Assembly (NCBI GenBank): GCA_026225945.1
Contig: JAMJFZ010001258.1
Location: 5,662,501 to 5,726,500 of the forward strand
Length of the DNA: 64,000 nucleotides
Source: Cricetomys ansorgei
Lineage: Eukaryota > Chordata > Mammalia > Rodentia > Nesomyidae
Direction: 5' to 3'
Under the pieces are notes generated by a model. That model saw nothing but the letters and a program-made list of their open reading frames with translations. It was not told the DNA's origin and made no database searches. Shown piece by piece: positions 11,629 to 23,745 of this stretch (the stretch's first letter is position 1; every line of letters begins with the position of its first letter). The translations under genes and the position numbers were made by a program.

Positions 11629-12950
11629 CTATAAAACAAAACAAAGAGGGAGAAAGCAAGAGGAACATTAGAAAGTATGGCGTCCCAGCGCTGTCGCTAT
11701 CAAGGCGAGAGTCTCACACCCTCGGGAGCCCCCTAATGGAAACCTACCAGCAGGGACGTGCGGGCCCAACTCAAAGTTCCGGAACCCACGAGTTTACTGG
11801 AAAGTATGTTCGTTTTTTTCAGAAATACCAATAATTAAAGAAATTTCTGCTTTGTGTTAATGTCCTATTGCTTTTCACAAGTAGATTAGAATTAATTTAT
11901 TCTTCTGCATATTGTTTGAATAAAACTACTAAACTGGAAGAAAAAACAGCCACATAGCCATATATATAGTTTTAAAACTCAGAGTGCAACTAAACCGGAA
12001 TGTAGAGGAGTCTTCCTTAGAAAATGCACGGCACAATGCAGACCTCTAACAAGCTCTACCTCTAGGACAACATCCATATTGCTAACTCTACACTGAGAGC
12101 TGGATGAACACGTCTGTATTTCACTGTTGTGATGTAACTACCCAGGAAGAATAGGGCCTGCAGAGCCATTCCCCAGCCAGCAGTAACTCACATGCTTCCA
12201 ACTCCTCCATAAATGATGGCCTAGGAAAAAGTAACCTGGGGAGGGGAGGGAGAGGAGAGAGAGGACAGACAGACACTGGTGAAGGAAGTAACTTTCCCAA
12301 TGTGTAACTGTGTTTTGTCAGGCCCCTGCCCTCACCTGTCCAGTTGGAGGGGCACAGCTGCAAGCAACTCTCGCGTTATCTAGACATGCACACGTTTTAG
12401 AAAGCTGGGCGGCTCCAAGAATTAGTTGTGAAACCTGAGGCTGGTTATCCATCCCGACTTCCCCTGCACTATTTCAGGGCTAGGAGCCGCTCTGTGTTGC
12501 CCTCTCTGCTTCTCAACTAAGTAAAAATGGACAGTTAAAAAACTGGAGGGTGGGAAGCTGCCATCTCTTTCCTGAACTCCTATTGTCTAGGACTTAAAAG
12601 TTCTTGCTTGCTCATCTATGATCTAGCAAAAAGTACTATAGGTTCAAAGGACTACCTGTAATCCATAAGCTAAAAGCAATAGTAAGATTTCGATCTGATT
12701 TTCACAGTAGTCAGTGACTAATGCTATTTGGCCTCTCTCAGCTCATTATAACTTAAAATCATATTATTTAAAGGAACCACACAGGAACAACCACTGTGTT
12801 TCTGGTTATTTTAAAAAGCTAGTCTTTCTCAAATGGGTGCCTTATCTGAAGCTCAAAACACAGAAAATAATATTTTGACTATTTTCTCAATTCTCCCAAG
12901 GGTGGCACATAAAAGAGAATTTGGCTTACTGCATAAAATTTAGTTTATTG

Positions 12951-12984
12951 CTTCTCTGGATGTAATTAAGCAAATGATATGCTG
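12951..12984. repeat. 34-bp motif, copy 1
   Basis: The segment cttctctggatgtaattaag followed by caaatgatatgctg recurs 1140 bp away with 31 of 34 positions identical; all three differences are transitions. It contains a TAATTA homeodomain-type core. It may be an old interspersed repeat fragment or a duplicated regulatory motif. Confidence 0.6.
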
Positions 12985-14090
12985 GATCTGGCAGAACCCA
13001 GTTTTGAAAGGCTTACTGGAATACAAATAAACACGCACAGCGCCCAGATCTTCGTCTTAGGAAAAGGGTGTAGTATCACACAGTTCTAAAGGGAACTCTC
13101 CTTCAGCAGAGACTAGAATCTTGAGGTCCTGACGCTCAGCTGAGAGCTTCTTCTTCCTTACAAGTTCTCACCTCTGGACAGAGCTGCAGAATGCTGCGGT
13201 GTTAAGGGGAGACAGAGGCCCTCAGCCCTGCCCACCCGGAGCCAACCCCTGCCTGCCCAGAATCTCCCTCTTCAACACCCTTTCCTGCCACAAACATCTA
13301 TCTTAAAATTCAGCGGCTGAGACAGGCCTTTGTAAGAAGACAAACAAGGCTACAGCAGTGTTGCAGGGAGAAGGACAAACTAGACACACGAGGCCTTGGT
13401 ATGCGGCCAGTAAGGACATTCTGTGAACTCTTCACAGTAGAGGAGTGGCCCAACCATTCATTTGTGAACCCACTGCACATTTTCTCACCACAGAGTCTGC
13501 TTGACTTGCTCCTCTTGCTGCTTCTATGGATCACCCGTTTCTACTGACTTCATTTTAAACACTAAGTTATGAGGCTGGCCTATTTCTTGGTCTTAGTACA
13601 TACTCCGATCACACCAAACCTCTCTGCCCATTTGGAGATCCCTATCATCATAGTCTCAAGCCAGCTAAGCCAAAGTATTTCACAGCATTAAAGGAAACGA
13701 GAACCTCTAAGACAGGCTGTGGTATCAGAGCTGTCTTTTGCATTATTCATTTCCTCACAATGGGGGACTAAAACATTCCACAAGATGCAAAAATATCATA
13801 TGGAGATTGTTTTTGTTTTCCCCTTTTTTCACCAAAATACCAACAAATTGGCAGAGATTGGCCAATTACATTATGTTCTTACTTAGAATTGATACACTTC
13901 AAACGAAGGAGAAATTACAAATGCAGAGTCCTCAATACCTGATCTTGTTTTGGTTAGGATGCACTGCTTTTGAAAAGCAGCAATTAAGAGAATCTTGGCT
14001 CAGCCATAGAGGAGGGTGCGCCCACAGCTGAAGGGTGGTCCGTGAAAGTCGTCCCTCACCACTGGGACGGTAGAGGCTGGTCCTGGAAGG

Positions 14091-14124
14091 CTTTTCTGGG
14101 TGTAATTAAGCAAATGATGTGCTG
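14091..14124. repeat. 34-bp motif, copy 2
   Basis: This is the second copy, same orientation, reading cttttctgggtgtaattaag then caaatgatgtgctg. Similarity drops sharply on both sides of the shared block. Confidence 0.6.
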
Positions 14125-15419
14125 AGTGTAACAAAATGGTCCCTGGCAGGACCGACTTAAAGAACGAAAAGACATTTCACTGCAGATATCACAAATAACT
14201 CCCCACGAGAGCGGACAGGGATGCAGAAATGGGACTCTGCACTCGAGTTTCATTCTTCTGAAAAACAAAACAAACCCAGGCTGTATTTTATTAAGAACTA
14301 TATTTGAAATACCAACACTGGTATTTTCTCATAATTTCTTAACAATCAAGTTTTTAAGTAAGCTGACTGTATGTAATTAACCATGATTCAGTCTTCAAAG
14401 TCATCACCACAGTGGTTGAACACAGCAACCAAAAATAAAGATGAGATTCCTCTGAATGACAAATGGCTTGTTTTAAGGACAATTGTTCCTGAAATAACAA
14501 CAAACCATATTATCTTCCATGGAATTTTTAAAACCTCACGCTGGATTACTAAGTACCTACGTAACATTTTAGTTTAGAAGATTCTAAGTTAATGAACTGA
14601 AAGCTTTATTGTGCCTTGATAAACCTAAAATATTTTTACTTTATTATTAAGAGAATAAAATCTGCACTTTAGCCAAATGCAAGCATGAGAATTTGAGCTG
14701 GAAATGTCACACATTCGGCTACAGTTTGAAGGAACCCAATTCATAATGCATTTTATAAATAGTTAATGACTTCTATACATAAGCTAACCAGGCAAATCAA
14801 GAAATTGTCAACATTTTTAGTCTTAGTTGTCAGTTACCACTGTCTACTGGTGCTTTATGTGTGGCTTCAGGAGAAGTCCGAAGGTCTGTGCAGCTTGTAA
14901 TGTACTTCAATTTCTGGCCTATACCACAAGGGTGGAAAAGCTTCAACAGACAATATTTCAAACACACGCACATGTGTGCACATACACTCACACACATGTG
15001 CACACCTACACTCGTTTAAAAAGCAGTCCTCACTTTAGTTGTGCGCTTATGTAAAACTTTCTCTTTCTGTGATGTTAATGAGCTAGATACAGTTAAGAAA
15101 AGCTATAGAACAGATATGGACAAATATATGACACATTAACAATAGATCTGCTGTCCCTGAGAAGTTAGACATACCGAGTTCCTCTAACACAGTGACAGCA
15201 ATGAGTCTGTGGTTGTGAAAGTAAGGATTTGGTTGGTATGGACAGGATGCTTGCATATTGATTGGCTGGTTTTAAGAGATTAAAATCAAGTTCAAACAGA
15301 GACACTTGTTCAGTTCAGTCTAAAAATCTGACTTGAAATAATCTACCTACTTAGCCTACACATTTCCTAATTGAACTCAATGTGTTTGTGGGCACACATT
15401 ACAAGACGGGGAATAGCGT

Positions 15420-16500
15420 GAATTAACTTAGTTTAACTTAATTAAAAATTGTCATCGCTGGTACCGCCTGTTGTACGACTCTATATGGGACACACAGTAT
15501 CTGCAACCAGAATGAGGGTTCTACAGCCTACCACAAGCAGAAACATAACAATGAGGTTAGTTTATTACTAAAGCGTATATGAGAATTTAATTTCCATGGC
15601 GTGCACATGGCAAAGCAATTGCTTAAATTGCCTCACCTGGGAATTTAATGCAATGTTATCATCAGACCAGCCACATTGTAAATAGATTTATAATGCTTTC
15701 CATGTGCTGTGCTAGGTTGCATATGAATTAAATAATGATCTGGTATTACAATAAAATCAGCTAGTTCCCACACCTGGCAGACAGGATATTTCACTAAATT
15801 AATAGCCATGCAGCTACATCACAAGGCATAGGAAAGGAAACCATCTCAAAGGCATTTGACTCGAGTCTTACATGGGAAGCGAATAACACCCTGGCTGTGT
15901 ATAATGTCACTACACTGAATGAGCTGTTCAGGACAATCTGTTTCTAACATCTGTATTGCTGAATTAAGACTTTCTCATTCCCATTCAGTCTTGGCCTAAT
16001 TTCCTTCATTCAGTACTCTAATTACTAATCAGCAATCCGCAACATTCACAAACAACGAGAAAGCCCTTTATTCTAATCTGTGTGCTGCAGACAGCCAAAT
16101 AATTGATACAAAGTGCGGTGTGGTTTTGGTGTAATGAAAGGAACAGCTTGTCCCACTTCCTAATCAAATTGGTCTACAGCAGCAATAGTTAATAGATTTC
16201 TCCACAGTTCTAAAACAAACTACCATGCTGGCCAGACTTTTCCATTGCTTCTGCCATGCTTTCCAGTCTCCTTATATTTAATAATGCCCAGGGTTACCAG
16301 GTGATACATCTATTAAAAACTGCTATGCTTTCAGAGCCAAAGAATTTAACTGCTCCAAGGAACTTAACTGCTTCTGTTGTAATTAACACTTTGGGATAGC
16401 TACAGAACACTATGAAATTATATTTATTAGCTAGCCATATGACTGTTGGCAATCACTTCTTACCTGATTTTATTTGGTTCTAATTAAATAACATCACAGC
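15420..16500. promoter_or_regulatory. Candidate conserved regulatory block (AT-rich, TAATTA-rich)
   Basis: This is a kilobase without any rodent SINE or simple repeat. It carries several homeodomain-type cores (TTAATTAA 15438-15445, TAATTA 16019-16024, TAATTA 16380-16385, TAATTAA 16481-16487) and many CAATTG/AATT-type palindromes. The look is typical of developmental conserved non-coding elements, but conservation cannot be seen from one sequence, so this is a candidate only. Confidence 0.3.
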
Positions 16501-16754
16501 ACAGTAACGTCAGCTAGTATTTTTGAAAACACATCTATTTTTGGCACCAAGTATTCGCTTTGTAACTGCACTTCTGTCTTCCATGTCCAGGTTCATCCTT
16601 CCAGTCACAAAGTAATTTCTGTGACATTTCACCCTACCTAGTTCTGAAAAAGGCAAAGTAAACTCATAGGCAAGGATCTGACCACTGGCAAGCTGCTGCT
16701 AGGGTGAAGGGCACATGGCACTGGTGAAAAGAACACCAACAGCACTTCAGTCAG

Positions 16755-16890
16755 TGATCTTGGTCAGATTAGGTCTGAGGATCGTGCTCCTCATCTCTAA
16801 AATAGCTATCTTAATACTTAATTCTTGTAGTTATTCCACGGATTTAGATATTATAAACAAGTGTAAGTCTTCCTTAACGCTTTGGCTGTG
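16755..16890 (+). mobile_element. MIR SINE fragment
   Basis: The core resembles the MIR segment read as CTCATCTGTAAAATGGGGATAATA, here ctcatctctaaaatagctatc, followed by the degenerate A/T-rich MIR right part. It is an ancient mammalian element, heavily diverged. Confidence 0.5.
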
Positions 16891-17304
16891 ATAACCTCAA
16901 GGAAGCATGATCCTCTGAATACCAGCTGGCAAGACGGCGTAGGGGGCAATGAAGCTGACATACATACATGACTAAGAATACAGATTAGTGCGTCTTCAGA
17001 AAAATGCTTTTCCAACACACCAAAAGTGTACTGAAAAATTCCTTATAACTTGGTTTAGTAATTCTGGCACAAATGGCGCTACAATTTCAGGTGGTTTGTA
17101 AAAAATTAAAAAAAAAGAACTGACTGCATTCCTTCAGAATTATTAGAGGAAGTAAGATCCAATCTGTTTCTTTCAAGGAATTATTCCAGTAAGTATGGCT
17201 GTCCTTGTTCAAGAGACTGATTAGAACTAGAAACCAAGTGCCCGGTCCACATATTGACAGTACCTGGTATCCGTGAAGGAAATGTATACTCTCTTTTACT
17301 AAAT

Positions 17305-17460
17305 ATTTACTTATTATTTGCGTGTGCGTGAGTGTGCGTGTGCGTGCCATGCTGCATATACAGAAGTCAGAGAACAACTTCTAGGAGTGAGTCTCTCTTT
17401 CCAGCATATAAATTCTAAGCTGAACCACCTCAGTGATCCAGGGGCTTATACTTTCTATCC
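17305..17460 (-). mobile_element. B3-type SINE fragment, reverse orientation
   Basis: A TG-rich segment (gtgtgcgtgagtgtgcgtgtg) leads into cagaagtcagagaacaactt and cttctaggagtgagtctctc. This matches the right part of reverse-oriented B3/B2 elements (ref. GAGGTCAGAGGACAACTT). The tRNA-like head is eroded. Confidence 0.65.
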
Positions 17461-18234
17461 AGTATAAACTCAAGGCCAATGGACCATATTCTAGCACCAG
17501 AGAGGAAATACTAACATACCCCGCCGCAGAGCTACTGCCCAAATTGGCAAAGCAATTTAGCATGAGAGTACCAAATAATTCAATGTTCTTTAGTATGTGA
17601 TACTAAAAAACCAGACCTAGATCTTAAAAAAAAAAAATTTACGTCATAATCTCTCATTATTTTCACTTGTACTTTCAAGTATACTTGACATGTTTGAAAT
17701 GGGTATTTATGTTTTTGCTGTACATTATGAAATAGATTATACCACATTTCTTAATTACTTTCTCAAAGTGAGCTATAATACACATGTGAGTATTTATATG
17801 CATATTATAAGGTTATATGTGTATGTATAAACACAGAGACTCACACAAGCCCATATGTGATCCATATGGAAAAAGAATTCTTTGTGCTATGAGTGCTAAA
17901 ATAGACTTTTATTTAGACTAGGAACATTGACCACATTGCTGCTACATCATTTAAGGATTTGCAAAACAAGCAGGCCCAGAACCCAGGTACCTGCAGCTCC
18001 TCATTTCTTCTTCAGCATCTCCAAACTCAGTCGGCCCCACCCGCTTGCACGTACTTGTAGTTTATGACTTTTCACACTGATACTGAATATGGTGTGGCCA
18101 TGTCTTAAGTCACGTTAGCTTGTCAATCGACAATTAGGTTACTTCATTCAGAAAACCAGCTCACGATAGAACGCCCAGGTGTTGCTGTCAGCATCTGAAA
18201 TTGTGTGAGTGTGCACTGAAAGAAACCTAAATCT

Positions 18235-18960
18235 TTAAAGTTTTTCCAGGTGTGAAGTAAAATAACTGCACAGACTTAATCTGAAATAGCACTCACACTG
18301 GAAATGACACGCTGGTAAGGGCCAGCCACGCAGCAGACGCTCGGTTCGCGCTGGACCCAACCACCGGAGCGGGACATATAAGGCGACGTAACTGACTCGC
18401 GCAACTAGGACTGCTCTGCGCAGCGTGCCTAGCGCTCCTTGAGAAGCTGTCCTCAGCCATAATCTGGGTACTCCACATCCAAGAAGTGATGCTGGGGCTC
18501 TAAGCAACTGACGTGAGGAACCGTATCGGGTATCCTGTTACCATGACACGGATTCAAAAGTGGTTGGTCCTCGGGAGATGAGTGCTGGGCCACACCGCAG
18601 GGTTTGGACCCCACAAGAACACGTTTCCCGGCGGTGGCGTTATTCCACCATTGTTCTCCCACTGGACGCACACCACTGGCTGCACTGTTCTCCTAGTTAC
18701 ATGAATCTGTTACCTGTGACACTCTTAGCTTCTGTCTTAGGTCCTCCTGATCCAAAACCAAATGATAAGCACAATAAGCATTAACATACACGGTGTGTCA
18801 ACACCTGGAATACTGACGTCAATAACTATGCGGGCTGGAGGAAGACAGATACTTAAATATTCCATGCGATAGAGTAAAGTGTCTGATGTCAAAGGCTGCA
18901 CCATAAAGCAACCGTATCTACCCATGCGGCTGCAAGAAGAGCCACGGTAGTTACAAAGAT
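18235..18960 (-). other. CpG-rich unassigned segment with several open minus-strand frames
   Basis: CpG density is raised compared with the flanks (for example gcgcagcgtgcctagcgctc near 18418) and a TATA-like acatataaggcgacg lies at about 18374. Minus-strand reading gives short open pieces in different frames, one ending HHFLDVEYPDYG before a stop. It could be an old retrocopy, an LTR remnant or chance. I cannot name a parent gene and see no poly-A tail. Confidence 0.25.
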
Positions 18961-19799
18961 GTGTTGGGAACCCGTAATAACTACAGACTCACTGCACAGT
19001 TACTCTGAAATTCCAAACTGGAATCGGCTTTCTCACAAAGATTCTACAATCCTCTCCTGTTGCTTATTTGTTGAACTATGTTCACACAGATTCCCTATTA
19101 CAGAATATGTTGCTACCATGAGGTAATGGTGCTCAAAGGTCAGAGTTGCTTGATATTTTCAATGCTTTACAGGTACAGCCAATAAATCTGCAGCATACCG
19201 CCAATACCTGGAAATACCTGAAATACCTGGAAGCCGCTGGAGCCCAAATATTTTTTGAAAACACTTTGAAAGTTACTTCTGTACTAGTGTGATGCAAAAC
19301 AAAACTTAACGGAGTACAAATATTCATACCTGTGTCATAAGCAAAATATTCTTTCTAAAACATTTTTCATTTTGAATGAATTAAATCCTGTCTACACAAA
19401 GGCTTCGCTTTGGCATTCAAGTGCTAGTAGTTTTACGTCTCCAGTATTTTACTCTCTACTTGCTCCTTCAAGTTTACAAATACACCTAAGTGTCCAGCTC
19501 TTCATATTTTAGGAATGTTTACCTCTCTGTACCACTCTTCCCAGTGCCCAGCTCCGATCCATCCTTTCCTTCTCCCCCAAGGTACTTGAAATCTGGGACC
19601 AACAGCAGCCAGCTACTGATATCCCAGCCACTCTTCAACAGTCCCACTGGTTCTCAAGCGTCCGGGATGCCCAGGATTTATACTGTCAAAGTCTACTCAT
19701 TCTGTTTATTTAAATAACCTTTTGACTCTGACAGTTTTAGATTTATACAAAAGTTGCGATGAAAAGAAAGTTCTCATTCAACCCATACCCGGTTTGTCA

Positions 19800-20500
19800 C
19801 AGTTAAGGAGTCACAGGTCCATTCTTCTCTCGTGTTTCTTTAATTTCTGATGAGTTTTCTCTTTCTGTTCCCAGATCCCGGTAAGAGCTCCCATTAGACT
19901 GAGGAGCAATGCTTTCCCAGCTCCCGTTGACGCATGATAGCTTCTTGATCTTGTTCTTGACGACCCTCAAGCTCTGAGCAGCGATTAGGGTTCCTAGCAT
20001 ATTCCTCAACTGGGATTCATCAGATATTTTTCTCACCAATAGCCTGGAGTTCTACGGCCACATGGGAAAGTGCTGTCCATGGCATCGTATCAAAGCCATT
20101 TACTATCGAGATGTCATTGCTGATGTTAACCTTGACCTCTTGGCTGAAGCAGGGCTTGTCTGACTTCTCTTCCTTAGAAGTACTCAGTGACCCCTTCACA
20201 TGCTGCACGCATACCGCAAGGACACTGAACTATCTCCCTCGGGACAGTGTATCTATAGACATTGCTCAGTATTCTTCTGCGTAGGAGATTTGCCTATTTA
20301 ACCATCATCCAATAATTTGTCATTATGAACTTGTATTTGTTTGTTTGGGGGGTTGTTATCTAATACTACTTCATTTATATTGTTTTGCTTAATTTGTATG
20401 AACTTCAGCTTCCGTCTCGATTTGGCCTCTTCATGAAGTGTTGCTATCATCCTGCACTTCAGCTCACTCCTTCCGCAGCCTCAGCAGCAACCGCCATGGG
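19800..20500 (-). pseudogene. Candidate decayed retrocopy, parent unknown
   Basis: On the minus strand an ATG at 20497 begins MAVAAEAAEGVS. After a frameshift, coding-like sequence follows: ELKCRMIATLHEEAKSRRKL, then INEVVLDNNPPNKQIQVHND. Stops and further frame changes lead to DKPCFSQEVKVNISNDISIV and VELQAIGEKN. The last 150 bases read as Glu/Lys-rich helix in more than one frame. Long charged, Lys/Glu-rich reading with frameshifts and no introns fits a processed pseudogene. I do not recognise the parent, and no clear poly-A tract or target duplication is visible, so this remains a candidate. Confidence 0.4.
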
Positions 20501-22334
20501 AATCTTAGGCACTGTCAAGTCTCTCCCAATTCCCCTTCATATAATGTCTTCCTCAGTCTAAAGTGCGTCTTCATCCTTATACTTCTCACTCATCTGCACA
20601 GTCTCATCTGTACCCATCATCTACCTACCACTTAGAAACTGCTAAAAATATTTTACCAACAAATCCAAAGGGCATCTTAGCTCAACACAGCCCCGGGCAT
20701 TGTGTTTCTTCCATATACAGTCCTCCTGTTTTCCTTTATTCAATATGCGGTGCTATTCTGCACATGATATTCTAAGATAAACAAATGAAAATGATCTCAT
20801 ACTCTCCTTTATTCCCCTAATCTGTCAATCAGCAAGCTCTAGCAATTAAACCCTTATTTTTTAGAGTACCTCTACCTGGGGCTCTTTGACACATTTTGAG
20901 GGTGTGTGCTACCTTTTGCATTCAATCCATTCCTTCTTCATAACTGTGGTTACCACACATTTCATCTTTTTTTTCTTTTTTAGAAAACAAAAGATATGAA
21001 TTATGTTTGGGAAGTATTTCTACAGAAAGACTCACATGGTTTTAGATAAAGGTAAGCCAATAGGGACGAAGTTTCGCCTCTTCATCTTGGGAAGAAACGA
21101 AGACCCTTTCAACCCCATCTCTAAAAAATATCAGAGCTACAGAAGAATCGCAGCCCAGGATGTAATTTATTTCAAAATAACAATGTTAAAACAGAAAGCA
21201 AGTTCATTCAGCACAAGCCAATGTGCTGTGGGAAAATGCTAAGCAACTATACTCTCTTCAACTAGAGAAGCCAATACCACATCCCTGTTTAATTTTAAGT
21301 CTAGGCGCATCTCATATCAGCTGTTATTGTGCTCATGAGTTAGCCAGTCCTGTTTTGATTATGAAGGAGCTGAAAGTCTACTCTTTCATACAAGACAGTG
21401 TACACGCACATTTCCCTCTGTGTGATGTGTGGACCCCAGGAATATGGAGTACCTCTGTTATCTGCATGAAGAAGCTCTGCAACAAGCCTGGCATTCAGGT
21501 TGCTTTTATCTCTGAGACCCCAAATTGTACTGTTAGGCAACAGAGGGCACTTATCTAGATTGAACTGTCAGACAAATAGATGTTTGTCAGCCATTCAATT
21601 TGTATTGGGGAATATGCCAGCAAAAACAAAATCCAGCAATTTAAAACAACAAACCCATCCTCTACTGACAAGAACAAATTGCTGTATTTCAAATAAACAA
21701 GAATTACGATAGATCGCACATCCTGATGCAGGTGCTTCAGAAAGAAAAAATATTCTCAGAACTAATATTGCCTGGTTTGTTTTGTTTTGTTTTTTCTGGC
21801 AGTAGTGAACATCAAGCAAGCATGCAGCATGTTTAAAACTAAGAAACGTAAGAGAAAAAAACAACAAGCAGGAATTAAATGTCATCAGAGGAGAATGAGG
21901 CTCTCTAGTGAAGTTCAAAGGCAAAGTTCGATGGCTACGGAAGGTGACATGGCCTTGTTTGCTAAGCTTGTTCTTCAGCCTGTGGTGTCAGAAACAGAGG
22001 CGGAGCCTCTGCCAGGACACAATCAGAGGACTGACACCATCATTCTTGAGCCTAAACTGATTCTGGCTCTGTATTTTCAAAGTCCACAACAAACAGAGCT
22101 TTAGTGAAGTAACACACCCCAGTTACAGTGTCTCAGACTACCTGGAATAATGTGCAGAGGTGATTTAGTCTAAGCTGGTGTTAATCCTAAATATTAAAGT
22201 GTTTAATAGGTCAATTACCTACAGCAGTAAAGCTTTAAGATTGAAAAGGGCATCAATTTCCACATCAACCATCTGAGCCATTTAATATCACTCTATGGTG
22301 TCTCTTATACCACATCTTTATTCTGGAACTTAAG

Positions 22335-22960
22335 TAGCTGGTGCCCTTGCCCCTGCATCCTGGGCTAATGCAGCTGCCCCTGCATCCTGGACCTAATGCA
22401 GCTGCTCCTTCAGTCTGGGCTAATGCAGCTGCCCCTGCATCCTGGACCTAATGCAGCTGCTCCTTCAGTCTGGGCTAATGCAGCTGCCCCTGCATCCTGG
22501 ACCTAATGTAGCTGCTCCTTCAGTCTGGGCTAATGCAGCTGCCCCAGCATCCTGGACCTAATGCAGCTGCCACAGCATCCTGGACCTAATGCAGCTGCCC
22601 CTGCATCCTGGGCTAATGCAGCTGCCCCTGCATCCTGGGCTAATGCAGCTGCCCCTGCATCTTGGGCTAAGCAGCTGCTCCTTCAGTCTGGGCTAATGCA
22701 GCTGCCCCTGCATCCTGGACCTAATGCAGCTGCCCCTGCATCCTGGACCTAATGCAGCTGCCCCCGCATCCTGAGCTAATGCAGCTGCCCCTGCATCCTG
22801 GGCTAATGCAGCTGCCCCCGCATCCTGGGCTAATGCAGCTGCCCCCGCATCCTGGGCTAATGCAGCTGCCCCTGCATCCTGGACCTAATGCAGCTGCCCC
22901 CGCATCCTGAGCTAATGCAGCTGCCCCTGCATCCTGGGCTAATGCAGCTGCCCCTTCAGT
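22335..22960. repeat. 26-28-bp minisatellite, about 22-23 units
   Basis: The unit is close to taatgcagctgcccctgcat followed by cctgggc. Two subtypes alternate: one with cccctgcatcctggacc and one with tccttcagtctgggc. I count 21 intact CAGCTG hexamers and one mutated copy. A 27-bp period keeps long frames open on both strands (PASWANAAA-like on plus), but these are repeat artefacts. Confidence 0.95.
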
Positions 22961-23385
22961 GAGACTAAGTATTGGAACTGAAGAAACACACACTGCTTGA
23001 AGGCAGTAATCGAGAGACTTCAGTCCTGTGATCAGCACTCACTTCAAACAGAAAATGAGTTTTCAGGGCAAAGTCTTCGATTGAGTCATATAGTTTTATT
23101 ACACAGAAATCTTAAAGTAAAAATACTCACATCCTGAAAATGAGTTTTCGTCTATTAAAGTCACGTAATAACACTGTGAAACTTTGCAATATCCTATAAT
23201 AGGCCTATGTGTTGCAGCAACAAGTTCTTATGTCAAGACTTAAAGCTTGTCTAAAGAACGGACAGGAGAATAATAAAGTCCTTTCACAAATACACAAAAA
23301 GGACCTCCCCTAAGGTAGTTAGGATGACAACAGGAAGACCAGGTAAAACTGGGTAAACTGTACAATTGGTAAATCACTGAGCTAC

Positions 23386-23745
23386 GGGGCTGGAGAGATG
23401 ACTGAGCAGTTAGGAGCACCGGCTGCTCCTCCAAAGGACCTGGGTTCTGTCAGCAGCACCCACATGGCAGCTCATGGTATTTAAAAACTCCACAGCAAGT
23501 TGGGCACGGCAGTGCACTCTGCCATCCCGTTCTGGGGAGGGTGAAGCAGAAGGCCTGCGTGCTGGCAGCCAGCGTACACTAAACAGTGAGTTCCAGGCCA
23601 GCCTGAGCTAGAAAGTAGCAGAAACAACTCTGACGCTCTTCCTCAGGAAAGGAGCACAAAAGGTGCATGATATATACAACTTACTCAAACAGACTTACAC
23701 ACATTAAACGTGTGCGTGCACACATGCGCACACAGAGATTTTAAA
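23386..23745 (+). mobile_element. B4/RSINE1-type composite SINE
   Basis: The tRNA-like head reads ggggctggagagatgactga and the middle cctgggttctgtcagcagca. A B1-like right part (ttgggcacggcagtgcactc, gttccaggccagcctgagct) follows, then a CA-rich end (cacacatgcgcacacag). Head, B1-like body and CA tail in this order are the composite rodent B4/RSINE1 arrangement. Confidence 0.8.

Noticed and set aside
22335..22960. CRISPR-like regular repeats
   Set aside because: There are no unique spacers between repeats. Units are contiguous and variable, and the genome is a mammal.
22561..23038. Ala/Pro-Ser-Trp and Gly-Gly-Ser-Cys repeat peptides
   Set aside because: These are produced by the 27-bp minisatellite period, not by a gene.
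23386..23460. tRNA gene
   Set aside because: The tRNA-like head belongs to a B4/RSINE1 SINE with a B1-like body and tail. The same holds for the ID heads at 32.4, 34.35, 45.4 and 51.6 kb.
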